Below, piece after piece: positions 27,528 to 35,231 of a stretch of 64,000 nt of DNA; position 1 is the stretch's first letter; each line of letters begins with the position of its first letter. The translations under genes were made by a program, and so were the position numbers. Below the pieces are notes generated by a model that ran no database searches, was not told where the DNA came from, and saw only the letters and a program-made list of their open reading frames with translations. This DNA is from Bacteroidota bacterium (lineage in GTDB: Bacteria > Bacteroidota > Bacteroidia > Bacteroidales > Lentimicrobiaceae): positions 124,001 to 188,000 of the forward strand of contig JAEZDY010000014.1 in assembly GCA_023417935.1 (NCBI GenBank). Reading direction: 5' to 3'.

Positions 27528-27941
27528 CTATTTAGCAGGCTTCGTAGCGAGAATCACTTTGTGCTTTGACTGGGTCATCTCGTTAACTTGATTTACAGCA
27601 TCAATAAGATTGACAACATACTGAACAGGAACAGATGCGTCTGAACGTAAAACAACGGTTCCTTCTGTTTGACCAGCTAATTTCGTGCCAAGTGATTCTG
27701 TCAGGAATTCAATATTAACCGGGACTTCTTCCAGATAATAATTATAATCAGCGTCAATATAAACCGTAACTGTTTGCTTTGCCATTGTCTTACTAGTGCT
27801 TGAAGGCAATAATAGTTTAATAGCATTCGGTGCAACCAGTGTTGAGGTAAGCATGAAAAATATCAGCAGCAGGAATACAAGGTCACTCATTGAGGCCATG
27901 TTGAATGCAGTACTGATCTTATTTCTTGATGTAATTGGCAT
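27528..27941 (-). CDS. exbD: ExbD/TolR biopolymer transport protein
   Basis: A 137-residue protein with one membrane span near residues 17-37 (MSDLVFLLLIFFMLTSTLV) that contains the conserved Asp of ExbD (SDLVFLLL), followed by a periplasmic domain. It works with ExbB as the proton-driven motor of TonB. It lies 44 bases after ExbB and 9 bases before TonB on the same strand. Length and motif placement are normal for the family. Confidence 0.93.
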   Translation of the reverse strand: MPITSRNKISTAFNMASMSDLVFLLLIFFMLTSTLVAPNAIKLLLPSSTSKTMAKQTVTVYIDADYNYYLEEVPVNIEFLTESLGTKLAGQTEGTVVLRSDASVPVQYVVNLIDAVNQVNEMTQSKHKVILATKPAK

Positions 27942-27985
27942 GGTTTTGTTTTAATTGGTTAGTAGTAATTACCAAAGTGCATAGA

Positions 27986-28705
27986 TCAGGAAGCGGGTTC
28001 ATGCAACAAGTCCATAAATTCAGTGGCTCTTGCTTCAAGCACAAATACTACCTTTTCAACCCGTGCAACCAATACGTTATATGCAATGTAACCAATGATA
28101 CCAACAATCAAACCTGCAATGGTTGTTATCATAGCCTGGTATATGCCACTTGACAACATCGCGATGTCAATATTATTTCCTGCCATCGACATATCATAAA
28201 AGGCCTGTACCATACCAATAACAGTACCCAGGAAACCCAGCATAGGAGCTGCACCGGCAATAGTAGCCAGGGTGGCCATCGTTTTTTCAAGCTTTGCCAC
28301 TTCCAGCTTTCCAACATTCTCTATAGCGGCATTGATGTCATTAAGTGGTTTGCCAATCCTGATCAATCCTTTTTCAACCATCCGGGCAATAGGCGATTGA
28401 TTATTGCGGCAAAGTGAGAGCGCTGAATCAATCCGTCCGTTATGGATAAAGTCGCGTATATTGTTCATGAAATTATGCTCCTCACTGCTGGCGCGGCTAA
28501 TCACAATATATCGTTCAATAAAGATATAAATAGCTATTACTGACATTAAGGCAATAGGTATCATAACCCATCCGCCCTTAAGGGCAAGCTCCCAAATTGA
28601 AAGTTTGATCTCTGATGGCTCATTTACTGCGGCAGCAGCCTGTGCGAGTGAATCGGAAATTGCGGTGGTTTGCTGTGTGATCTGTAGAAGAATTCCTGAT
28701 ATCAT
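27986..28705 (-). CDS. exbB: ExbB/TolQ/MotA-family proton channel protein
   Basis: A roughly 239-residue inner-membrane protein. A first span near residue 45 (GGWVMIPIALMSVIAIYIFIERYI) ends in the family Glu-Arg pair, and two later spans include LATIAGAAPMLGFLGTVIGMVQAFYDM and IYQAMITTIAGLIVGIIGYIAYN, the ExbB/TolQ core. ATG at 28705 (MISGILLQ) is chosen; the frame extends to a TTG at 28729. It is the first gene of the exbB-exbD-tonB-folC operon. Confidence 0.94.
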   Translation of the reverse strand: MISGILLQITQQTTAISDSLAQAAAAVNEPSEIKLSIWELALKGGWVMIPIALMSVIAIYIFIERYIVISRASSEEHNFMNNIRDFIHNGRIDSALSLCRNNQSPIARMVEKGLIRIGKPLNDINAAIENVGKLEVAKLEKTMATLATIAGAAPMLGFLGTVIGMVQAFYDMSMAGNNIDIAMLSSGIYQAMITTIAGLIVGIIGYIAYNVLVARVEKVVFVLEARATEFMDLLHEPAS

Positions 28706-28819
28706 TGGTGTAGGTTTAATTGCATGCAAAAGTATGTAATATTTGAACCGTATCCTTTAGTCTGCTTAATAAACTTTCAACACGGTAGTGTTAATATAAC
28801 TGATTATTAGTTATAATAT

Positions 28820-28865
28820 TATATGGCAGCATAACAGAATATTTTGTCTGTTATGCTGCCATATA
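28820..28865. terminator. Long perfect hairpin downstream of the small membrane-protein gene
   Basis: Perfect 19-base arms (starting TATATGGCAGC and ending GCTGCCATATA) surround an 8-base loop. It lies 22 bases after the stop of the 39-residue minus-strand gene and upstream of exbB. There is no proper T-run: an AT-rich stretch follows on the minus strand. It is probably a transcript end or RNA-stability structure, with a protein-binding palindrome as an alternative. Confidence 0.55.
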
Positions 28866-28887
28866 AAAATGGATTGGTTTATAAATA

Positions 28888-29007
28888 TTACATCAGAATA
28901 TCCATTAACAGCTTTATCACTATAAGAAGAACAATAAGTCCTCCAAAGATAATTGCAAATGGTTTAAAGCCTTTGGCTTTTGGTTTTTCATCTATATACT
29001 GTGTCAT
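28888..29007 (-). CDS. Small single-pass membrane protein (39 aa)
   Basis: An ATG at 29007 opens a 39-residue frame ending at TAA 28888-28890. The protein begins MTQYIDEKPKAKGFKPF, with a basic N-terminus, followed by a single hydrophobic helix (AIIFGGLIVLLIVIKLLMDI). The clean amphiphilic layout and the strong hairpin just after the stop suggest a real gene. It lies upstream of exbB, transcribed the same way. Function is unknown; small membrane proteins of this type often modulate a partner complex, but none can be named. Confidence 0.6.
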   Translation of the reverse strand: MTQYIDEKPKAKGFKPFAIIFGGLIVLLIVIKLLMDILM

Positions 29008-29112
29008 TTTGTTTAATATTAGAATTTGAAATAATGAAAGAATACACGGCTAAAAATAAATGCCGTGGTAAATCCCGGATATGGCCTTACTATAGGCTTC
29101 CAAATTCAAATC

Positions 29113-29460
29113 CTAAATTCTTAATTTTCTGACAAATACAATGAAAGGATACTCTTTGAAAAAATGTAAACCTTGCCTTTGAAAAAGTTCAATAACGATC
29201 GTGTTGCCAGTCAAGGCAAAACACTGCTTTTTAAATACGGCAAATGATAATGCCTGATACGCGTACAGTTGCCAGGAAGCAGATGATGTTGTCTTTTCAT
29301 TAAACGGGAAAAAGACAATGTTTTGCTCTGTTAGATACGACGATGATTCAAGGATATAGGTTTCAGATGCAGGCGTACCAGTATGAAATGTAAGATTCAA
29401 AGCAGCTACTAAGAGTGCTAAAATTGTTGCTTTGAATAGAAGTTGCTTCAGTAGGTACAT
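29113..29460 (-). CDS. Hypothetical protein with an N-terminal membrane span
   Basis: A 115-residue frame with a hydrophobic N-terminus (LLFKATILALLVAALNL), possibly an uncleaved anchor or signal peptide, followed by an aromatic and hydrophobic C-terminal part. No family recognised. The frame is intact, but the region is otherwise AT-rich and unsupported, so it may not be expressed. It lies between the 39-residue membrane protein and the DUF6266-like gene, all in the same direction. Confidence 0.45.
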   Translation of the reverse strand: MYLLKQLLFKATILALLVAALNLTFHTGTPASETYILESSSYLTEQNIVFFPFNEKTTSSASWQLYAYQALSFAVFKKQCFALTGNTIVIELFQRQGLHFFKEYPFIVFVRKLRI

Positions 29461-29499
29461 GCCATGTATGAATGTAGCTGCAAAAATAAAGTAAATTGA

Positions 29500-30150
29500 T
29501 CAATAAACGCCAAGATAAACGCTGTTTGAAACTTTATCTTCACTTGCACCGGCTTGTTTCTCACCGTTCCAATAAAATGCCCAGAGATGCACAGGATTCG
29601 TGTATTTATCTGGTAGTTCTACTTTTGATGAACCCTGCTGGCGGATTCCTGCATGATAATCAACATGCACGGCCAATCCTTCAGTAAATGCAACTATTGC
29701 AAGTGAATCTGTCTGGCGGTTTGGTACCTTTCCAAGGGCTGTTTCCCATGTCAGGTCAATCTCCTGTCCGTTACGTTTGGAATTTAGTATTTCAGGCGCG
29801 TTGATCAGTCCCACTGCCAGTTGCACTTTTTCAGGTATAACCCTGTATTTAAATTTGTTTTTGCCAGTTGATTGAGTTTCCTCAATTGCATTTACAAGAT
29901 GATATTTCAGCACCTCGTTAAAAATTTTGAGAGGTGCCCCATGACTCTGATACCCAATCCCGATCACTTGTTTAAATTCCTTAAAGTACTGACCGATAGC
30001 GCGTATTTTAGCCCGATGCCGTAACTGATTATCAGTTTTTGGATCGTTAGGTGGTGAATATATTTTAGCATATTGAATGCCATCCTTAACATAATATACA
30101 AGATTACCCATCCTGCCTTTAAAAAGCCCATTACTTAAAACCTTTGCCAT
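29500..30150 (-). CDS. DUF6266-like protein
   Basis: A 216-residue protein without signal peptide or membrane segments. The N-terminus reads MAKVLSNGLFKGRMGNLVYYVKDG, then PPNDPKTDNQLRHRAKI, which matches the Bacteroidota-restricted DUF6266 pattern (a Gly-rich start, a short beta strand, then T-x-x-Q-L-x-x-R). The middle and C-terminal halves are beta-rich and contain Ig-like or carbohydrate-module-like strand patterns. Function is unknown. It precedes a 323-base divergent region shared with the ECF sigma operon. Confidence 0.7.
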   Translation of the reverse strand: MAKVLSNGLFKGRMGNLVYYVKDGIQYAKIYSPPNDPKTDNQLRHRAKIRAIGQYFKEFKQVIGIGYQSHGAPLKIFNEVLKYHLVNAIEETQSTGKNKFKYRVIPEKVQLAVGLINAPEILNSKRNGQEIDLTWETALGKVPNRQTDSLAIVAFTEGLAVHVDYHAGIRQQGSSKVELPDKYTNPVHLWAFYWNGEKQAGASEDKVSNSVYLGVY

Positions 30151-30473
30151 AGATAATTAAATTTTTTAAAATACATTTTTGATTTCAGATAAGAATACGC
30201 TAAGGTATGAAATTCATTTTATTTAACCAAATTATGACAAAATATCAGGCTAATTTATACAATGTATAATGTATAAGGGTTATATAAAGATATAATAAGG
30301 TTCCTATAAGGTTGTAACATGGGTGGATAAAATCGATATCGATTGGAAATCTCCGGAGTTTATAAAATTGGATTTAACAGAAAGTATTTCACATAATTGT
30401 TGTCAAATAAGTATTAATTTCACTACTTAAGTTATGGGTGTTGCATTCTCTTCATCTTATAATACTGGATTAG
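30151..30473. promoter_or_regulatory. Divergent intergenic region upstream of the ECF sigma operon, with palindromes
   Basis: This 323-base AT-rich stretch has no credible gene. It holds a perfect 14-bp palindrome AATCGATATCGATT at 30331-30344 and, 6 bases later, an 8-bp palindrome CTCCGGAG at 30351-30358. Both could be protein-binding sites for control of the sigma gene or of the divergent DUF6266-like gene. No clear match to the Bacteroidota -7 TAnnTTTG box was found. Confidence 0.4.
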
Positions 30474-31034
30474 ATGACTGAATTTACTTCATTGGTTAAG
30501 CAAGTTGAAGCAGGCAACAGGCTTGCAGCGAGACAGTTAGTTGATCAGTATCAGGTGAAGGTATTTAATATCTGCATGTCGTTTCTCCATCACGTGCAGG
30601 ATGCGGAAGATGTCACTCAGGAAGTTTTTATTGAAATCATTAAGCATATTGGCTCATTCAGAGGTGACTCAAAACCTGACACCTGGATTTACCGTATTGC
30701 TGTAAACCGATCACTCAATCATTTAAGGAAGAATAAGAAAACTAAATGGTGGAAACCAATTGATGAACTACTGGCTATTGTAGGTATCAGCAGTGAGGAG
30801 CCAGTAGTTTACAACTCTGAATATGAAGAAAATGAACAGAAGAACGTACTCACCCAAGCAATTTCTTCATTGCCTCAAAAACAGCAAACTGCGTTTGTCC
30901 TGAATAAAATTGATGATCTGTCATACAGTGAAGTTGCTGAGGTTATGAATGTTTCTCTCTCAGCAGTTGAGTCACTTATCCATAGAGCCAAACTTAATCT
31001 TCAGAAATCATTGGAGTCATATTATTATAGGTAA
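30474..31034 (+). CDS. ECF-type RNA polymerase sigma factor
   Basis: A 186-residue sigma-70 family factor of the ECF class. Region 2 shows CMSFLHHVQDAEDVTQEVFIEI around residue 36; region 4 shows LPQKQQTAFVLNKIDDLSYSE followed by the helix-turn-helix VAEVMNVSLSAVESLIHRAK at the C-terminus. It should direct transcription of an envelope-related regulon and is the first gene of a four-gene unit with an anti-sigma-like membrane protein and two Spy/CpxP-like proteins, a typical cell-envelope or metal-stress arrangement. It probably also transcribes its own operon. Confidence 0.92.
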   Translation: MTEFTSLVKQVEAGNRLAARQLVDQYQVKVFNICMSFLHHVQDAEDVTQEVFIEIIKHIGSFRGDSKPDTWIYRIAVNRSLNHLRKNKKTKWWKPIDELLAIVGISSEEPVVYNSEYEENEQKNVLTQAISSLPQKQQTAFVLNKIDDLSYSEVAEVMNVSLSAVESLIHRAKLNLQKSLESYYYR

Positions 31035-31114
31035 ATCATCTGCGAAATAGAAAAACGTCAATTATAGTGCAAGAAATTTAAGAAGTAAGTGTCAAATAAT
31101 TAAATGGTTATAGC

Positions 31115-31543
31115 ATGAATTGTAAAGAGAGCCGCCGTAGGATTAGTCTGATGATCTGGGACAGAGTACCGCTTCCTGGTGAACTTGCTGAACATATCAA
31201 TGAATGCGAAGCTTGCTCAGGTTATTATTCAAATTATCTCCGGGGAATTAATGGTATACTTAAAACCCGAAATAACGTGCCTGATCTTGATATCTGGAAA
31301 AAGATTGAACACAGGGCTTCAAATGAGCCAACCCCAGGAAATATTATCAAATTGGCATTATCCATAACTTCTGCTGCTGCAGCGGTGATTACCGGTATCA
31401 TAGCCGCGAACCTGGTTGTTGAGCATTCTGATGTTATCGAAAAAGAACAGTATAAGCAGGAAATTTCCCTTCAATCAAGCAATTTGAGTGGAATTGACGA
31501 AAATTTTATTGAGTACTATAATTATGAAAACCCTGAAAAATGA
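31115..31543 (+). CDS. Anti-sigma factor-like membrane protein (zinc-finger N-terminus)
   Basis: A 142-residue protein. The N-terminus has the ZAS-type pattern His27-x3-Cys31-x2-Cys34 (HINECEACSG), and there is one membrane span near residues 80-103 (LALSITSAAAAVITGIIAANLVV). This is the layout of anti-sigma factors that hold an ECF sigma until an envelope signal releases it. It is next to the sigma gene and overlaps the following gene by ATGA. The partner is most likely the preceding sigma factor. Confidence 0.85.
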   Translation: MNCKESRRRISLMIWDRVPLPGELAEHINECEACSGYYSNYLRGINGILKTRNNVPDLDIWKKIEHRASNEPTPGNIIKLALSITSAAAAVITGIIAANLVVEHSDVIEKEQYKQEISLQSSNLSGIDENFIEYYNYENPEK

Positions 31544-32073
31544 ACACTGATAAACGGCGAGTATTCCTTTATGTAATGGTATTGATCACTCTGCTTAATC
31601 TTGGTTTCCTGATAGCTGTTGTGATAATAGTCAACAAGCAGGATTTTCAAGCATCACCAGTTAAAAATAATTTGATTGAGAGACGCGGACGTTTTATGGA
31701 AAATGAGCTCGGGTTTGACGAAAATCAACTTGAAACTTTTCATCAATCAAGAGTTGAACTGCGGCAAAAGGTCAGCCCACTCAGGAATGAACTGCGCAGG
31801 TTAAACAACCTTCTTATAGTAGAATCGACATCTGATAATCCTGATACTGCTAAATGTTCTCAATTGACCCGGCAAATTGGGAATTTGCATACTGAGATCA
31901 AACAAGTTACCACTAAACATATTATGGAGGTCAGTAACATTGCAACAACTGACCAAAAACTAAAATTGCAACACTTTTACCTTGATGTATTTCAGTATGA
32001 TCAACCAGGCAGGCGGCAGGGAAAAGGAAAACAGCATAGATTCCGGCAGTCAAAAATGCCGGTTGAAGATTGA
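31540..32073 (+). CDS. Spy/CpxP-like periplasmic protein with N-terminal anchor
   Basis: A 177-residue protein with an N-terminal membrane anchor (FLYVMVLITLLNLGFLIAVVIIV) followed by a helical periplasmic domain. FMENELGFDENQLETFHQSRVELRQ and the long helices after it resemble the LTxxQ-type helical hairpin of Spy/CpxP and the periplasmic heavy-metal sensors. It overlaps the anti-sigma gene by 4 nt (ATGA), so co-translation is likely. It may sense or chaperone unfolded envelope proteins; metal binding cannot be decided from sequence. Confidence 0.7.
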   Translation: MNTDKRRVFLYVMVLITLLNLGFLIAVVIIVNKQDFQASPVKNNLIERRGRFMENELGFDENQLETFHQSRVELRQKVSPLRNELRRLNNLLIVESTSDNPDTAKCSQLTRQIGNLHTEIKQVTTKHIMEVSNIATTDQKLKLQHFYLDVFQYDQPGRRQGKGKQHRFRQSKMPVED

Positions 32074-32100
32074 GTAATAATAAAACAAAACCATATCAAA

Positions 32101-32652
32101 ATGAAAAATCGTGATTTAATCATTCCATTATTGGGAATTGCCATTATGCTGACGGGTTCACTTTCTTTTGCGCAAAACAATCAGTATAGAAATCAGGACA
32201 ATAAACAAGGCAATCCTCAAGGTCTCAATGACGAAAGAGGATTGCAGGGATATTGTTCCAATATTCCGGATTTAACTGATGAACAGCAGGAGAGCATCAA
32301 TGAACTTCGCACTGTTCATCTCAAAAAAGCTAATCTGCTCAGGGCCCAAATACAGGAGAAACGGGCTCAGCTAAATACATTACGGTTGGGTGATAAACCT
32401 GACATGGATGAAATTAACAGAACAATTGACGAGACGACTGACCTTAGGGCAGAGCTTATGAAAGAGCGCGAGGCACACCATCAGGCCATCAGGGCACAGC
32501 TAAACGACGATCAGAAGGTCTGGTTTGATAACCGGCAGGGCAGGGGCAAGGGCTTTGGACAAAGCAAGGGGTTTGGCCCACAAGGACCTTGCAGGTTTGA
32601 TCGGGCAGATCAGGGTCCTGAACGTGGAAGAAGGTTCAGACAGTTCAGGTAG
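32101..32652 (+). CDS. Spy/CpxP-like secreted periplasmic protein
   Basis: A 183-residue protein with a signal peptide ending in SLSFAQ, then a helical domain with LTDEQQESINELRTVHLKKANLLR, which resembles the Spy/CpxP LTxxQ repeats, and a Gln/Gly/Arg-rich C-terminal tail (RQGRGKGFGQSKGFGPQ). It should be soluble in the periplasm and lies just after the anchored homologue, completing the sigma/anti-sigma/effector unit. A role in refolding or capturing metal-stressed proteins is inferred. Confidence 0.72.
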   Translation: MKNRDLIIPLLGIAIMLTGSLSFAQNNQYRNQDNKQGNPQGLNDERGLQGYCSNIPDLTDEQQESINELRTVHLKKANLLRAQIQEKRAQLNTLRLGDKPDMDEINRTIDETTDLRAELMKEREAHHQAIRAQLNDDQKVWFDNRQGRGKGFGQSKGFGPQGPCRFDRADQGPERGRRFRQFR

Positions 32653-32699
32653 GCCAAAACATAACCCGAGAAGCCTTTCTTCAAATTCCTGCTTCGTTA

Positions 32700-33779
32700 T
32701 TACATTGTATTTCTTTTAGGTGGAAGGTGCATGGCCCCTGATGAGCAGTCAACCCTTGCACCTGTTGCTTTTGCGTAGCAATTTGGCATCCCATTGTACC
32801 TTAACACTCCTAGAAGCCCAAATATCAGGGCTTCTTTAAAGTCAATCACTTTTGAAGGTGGCACTATAATGTTGCATTCCGATTTTTCTTTAATCAGGTT
32901 TATAAGATACGAGTTGTGTGATCCTCCTCCTGTAAAGAAAGCAGTGCTACCGGCGGATGCAGGCAGGTTCTTGCTGATTTGTGATGCAATATGATGTGTG
33001 AACGTGCATAGCAAATCGTTGGTATTTAGTTCAGTTTGCTCAAGTATGGGCATTATATTACTTTCAACCCATTCTTTGCCAAGTGATTTAGGTGCCGGCT
33101 GTTTATAATACATCAGGTTGTCGAGACTCAGTAATAGTTCTTCGTTGATTACGCCATTTGCAGCGAAAGAACCTGATGGATCAAAAGGCAAGCCGATCTT
33201 GTTTGAAAGATGATTTAAGACGATGTTAGCAGGGCAAATGTCAAAGGCTGACCTTCCTTTTGGTGAAGGAATAGATATGTTGGCAAACCCGCCTATGTTG
33301 ATACATGCTCCGTAATCACTGAACAGGAGTTCATCACCTACCGGTACCAGCGGAGCACCCTGCCCCCCGAGTGCAATATTCAAAGACCTGAAATCACTAA
33401 TTGTAATTATACCCGTTTCAGCAGCAATAGCGGCACCACTGCCTATTTGCAGGGTCATTTTATCCTGTGGCCGGTGAAAGATTGTATGACCATGGCTGGC
33501 TATGAGCCGGGGGTGAATCTTATTTTTATTGATAAACTGGTTTACCGTTTGTCCTATCCAGTGTCCGTAAGAGGTATTCAGAAGAGCCAGGCTTAGTCCG
33601 TCAAGTGTTGGGGCATCCTGCAGAATTTGCAGCCAAACCTGCGTGTATTTAACGGTCTCTGCTTCCAGTATATCAAATGACCATTTACTGTTATATAAGC
33701 GGAATTCACAAAATGCAATGTCAAGTCCGTCGAGGGACGTGCCCGACATAAGACCTATTACCTGATATGTCTTTTTCAT
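32700..33779 (-). CDS. anmK: Anhydro-N-acetylmuramic acid kinase
   Basis: A 359-residue enzyme that cleaves and phosphorylates anhydro-MurNAc to MurNAc-6-phosphate during cell-wall recycling. The family start IGLMSGTSLDGLDIAFCEF, then SHGHTIFHRP, ISDFRSLNIALGGQGAPLVP, DICPANIVLNHL and FFTGGGSHNSYL all match AnmK. It follows murF after 41 bases on the minus strand, pairing wall recycling with wall synthesis. Confidence 0.95.
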   Translation of the reverse strand: MKKTYQVIGLMSGTSLDGLDIAFCEFRLYNSKWSFDILEAETVKYTQVWLQILQDAPTLDGLSLALLNTSYGHWIGQTVNQFINKNKIHPRLIASHGHTIFHRPQDKMTLQIGSGAAIAAETGIITISDFRSLNIALGGQGAPLVPVGDELLFSDYGACINIGGFANISIPSPKGRSAFDICPANIVLNHLSNKIGLPFDPSGSFAANGVINEELLLSLDNLMYYKQPAPKSLGKEWVESNIMPILEQTELNTNDLLCTFTHHIASQISKNLPASAGSTAFFTGGGSHNSYLINLIKEKSECNIIVPPSKVIDFKEALIFGLLGVLRYNGMPNCYAKATGARVDCSSGAMHLPPKRNTM

Positions 33780-33820
33780 GATTCGATGTTCATTAAAGGC
33801 TGTGAAATATTGATTCCTTT

Positions 33821-35122
33821 TTACAGATAATCAGTCAGTACTTCAAATTTCATACCTCTCGATCCTTTGATAAGTATGGTAGCATTAGCAGGTGGGTTTG
33901 ACTTCAAAGCTTCTTTCAGATCATCTGTGGTTTTGAAGGGCTGAATATTTTCAACACCCATAGCTGCTTCATAAAAATATGGACCGGCAGTATAAACCTG
34001 ACCAAGAGATAATTCTTTGACGAGTTGTATTATTTCAGCATGTTCTGAGGCAGCTTCTTCGCCTAATTCAAACATATCACCAAGTATCATCACCTTATTC
34101 GCAGCCGCAAGCCGGCGGAAGTTTTCAATAGCAAGACGCATACTTGAAGGATTGGCGTTATAGGCATCAAGGATCAGTGTATTTGATGATGTTTGCTTTA
34201 TCTGTGAACGGTTCATGCCCGGAACATACGATGCAATAGCATCAATTGCTGCATTGATATCAACTCTGAACTGTTTGGCAACACATAATGCAGCCATTAC
34301 GTTACTATAATTATAATCACCAGCCAGTTGTGTAATGAATTTACGGGCAACAGGTTTTTTCAAATCAACTTTCAAATAACCGTCAGTATCTGTTTGAGGA
34401 ATTCCACTTACTTCATCCTCAGGTTGTGAACCATAGGTAACCCGGTGAGCCCTGGCCGACATTTGTATCAAAAGATCATCCCCACTGTTAACGAACACAG
34501 TTCCACCATTTTCTATCAGGTATTCATACAATTCCCTTTTAGCAATTTTCACTCCTTCAAAGCCGCCAAATCCTTCAAGGTGTGCTTTGCCAATGTTGGT
34601 GATAAGTCCATGGGTGGGGCGGGCTATTTTGCATAAGTCAGCTATTTCACCTCTGTGATTAGCGCCCATCTCTACAACTGCAATTTCTGTATCGGGTTTG
34701 ATTGAAAGCAACGTAAGTGGCACGCCAATATGATTATTGAAATTTCCGGGGGTAGCAATGGTAGTGAATCGGGCTGATAAAGCGACTGATAAAAGCTCCT
34801 TGGTAGTGGTTTTTCCATTGGTACCAGTTATCCCAATAATTGGAATACGCAAGTGCGAACGGTATAGTGATGCGAGTGACTGCAATGAATCAAGTACACT
34901 TTGAACAAGTAATGTGCGCGTACCGGTGAACATCTCCGGATCATCGATTACGGCATATGCGGCCCCGTTTTCAATTGCCTTTGCAGCAAAAGCATTAGCA
35001 TTGAAATTGTCGCCTTTAAGCGCAAAGAAGATGCTGCCGGGCATTACTTTTCGTGAATCAGTGCTCAGGTATGGGTGGTTTCTGAATTTGTTGAGCAAAT
35101 CCTCTGTAGTGGTATACTGCAT
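33821..35122 (-). CDS. murF: UDP-N-acetylmuramoyl-tripeptide--D-alanyl-D-alanine ligase
   Basis: A 433-residue Mur ligase that adds D-Ala-D-Ala to the peptidoglycan precursor. It shows STDSRKVMPGSIFFALKG, the ATP loop IGITGTNGKTTTKELL near residue 105, VVEMGANHRGEI, TNIGKAHLEGFGG and LDAYNANPSSM, all standard MurF elements. A strong terminator on the same strand separates it from gldJ upstream, so it needs its own promoter in the 109-base gap. Confidence 0.96.
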   Translation of the reverse strand: MQYTTTEDLLNKFRNHPYLSTDSRKVMPGSIFFALKGDNFNANAFAAKAIENGAAYAVIDDPEMFTGTRTLLVQSVLDSLQSLASLYRSHLRIPIIGITGTNGKTTTKELLSVALSARFTTIATPGNFNNHIGVPLTLLSIKPDTEIAVVEMGANHRGEIADLCKIARPTHGLITNIGKAHLEGFGGFEGVKIAKRELYEYLIENGGTVFVNSGDDLLIQMSARAHRVTYGSQPEDEVSGIPQTDTDGYLKVDLKKPVARKFITQLAGDYNYSNVMAALCVAKQFRVDINAAIDAIASYVPGMNRSQIKQTSSNTLILDAYNANPSSMRLAIENFRRLAAANKVMILGDMFELGEEAASEHAEIIQLVKELSLGQVYTAGPYFYEAAMGVENIQPFKTTDDLKEALKSNPPANATILIKGSRGMKFEVLTDYL

Positions 35123-35150
35123 TTAAATAAAAGGTTAATGACTTTATCAA

Positions 35151-35183
35151 AGATAAAAAAAAATGTGCGGCAGGTACCGCACA
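35151..35183 (-). terminator. Rho-independent terminator after gldJ
   Basis: On the minus strand a 7-bp GC-rich stem (TGTGCGG/CCGCACA, 6-base loop) is followed by about 12 T residues. It lies 48 bases after the gldJ stop and ends the porP/sprF-gldJ transcript ahead of murF. Confidence 0.9.
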
Positions 35184-35231
35184 CTTTTATTTAATCTACA
35201 ATCATCAGCAATTAGCTGAGAAAATAATTTA

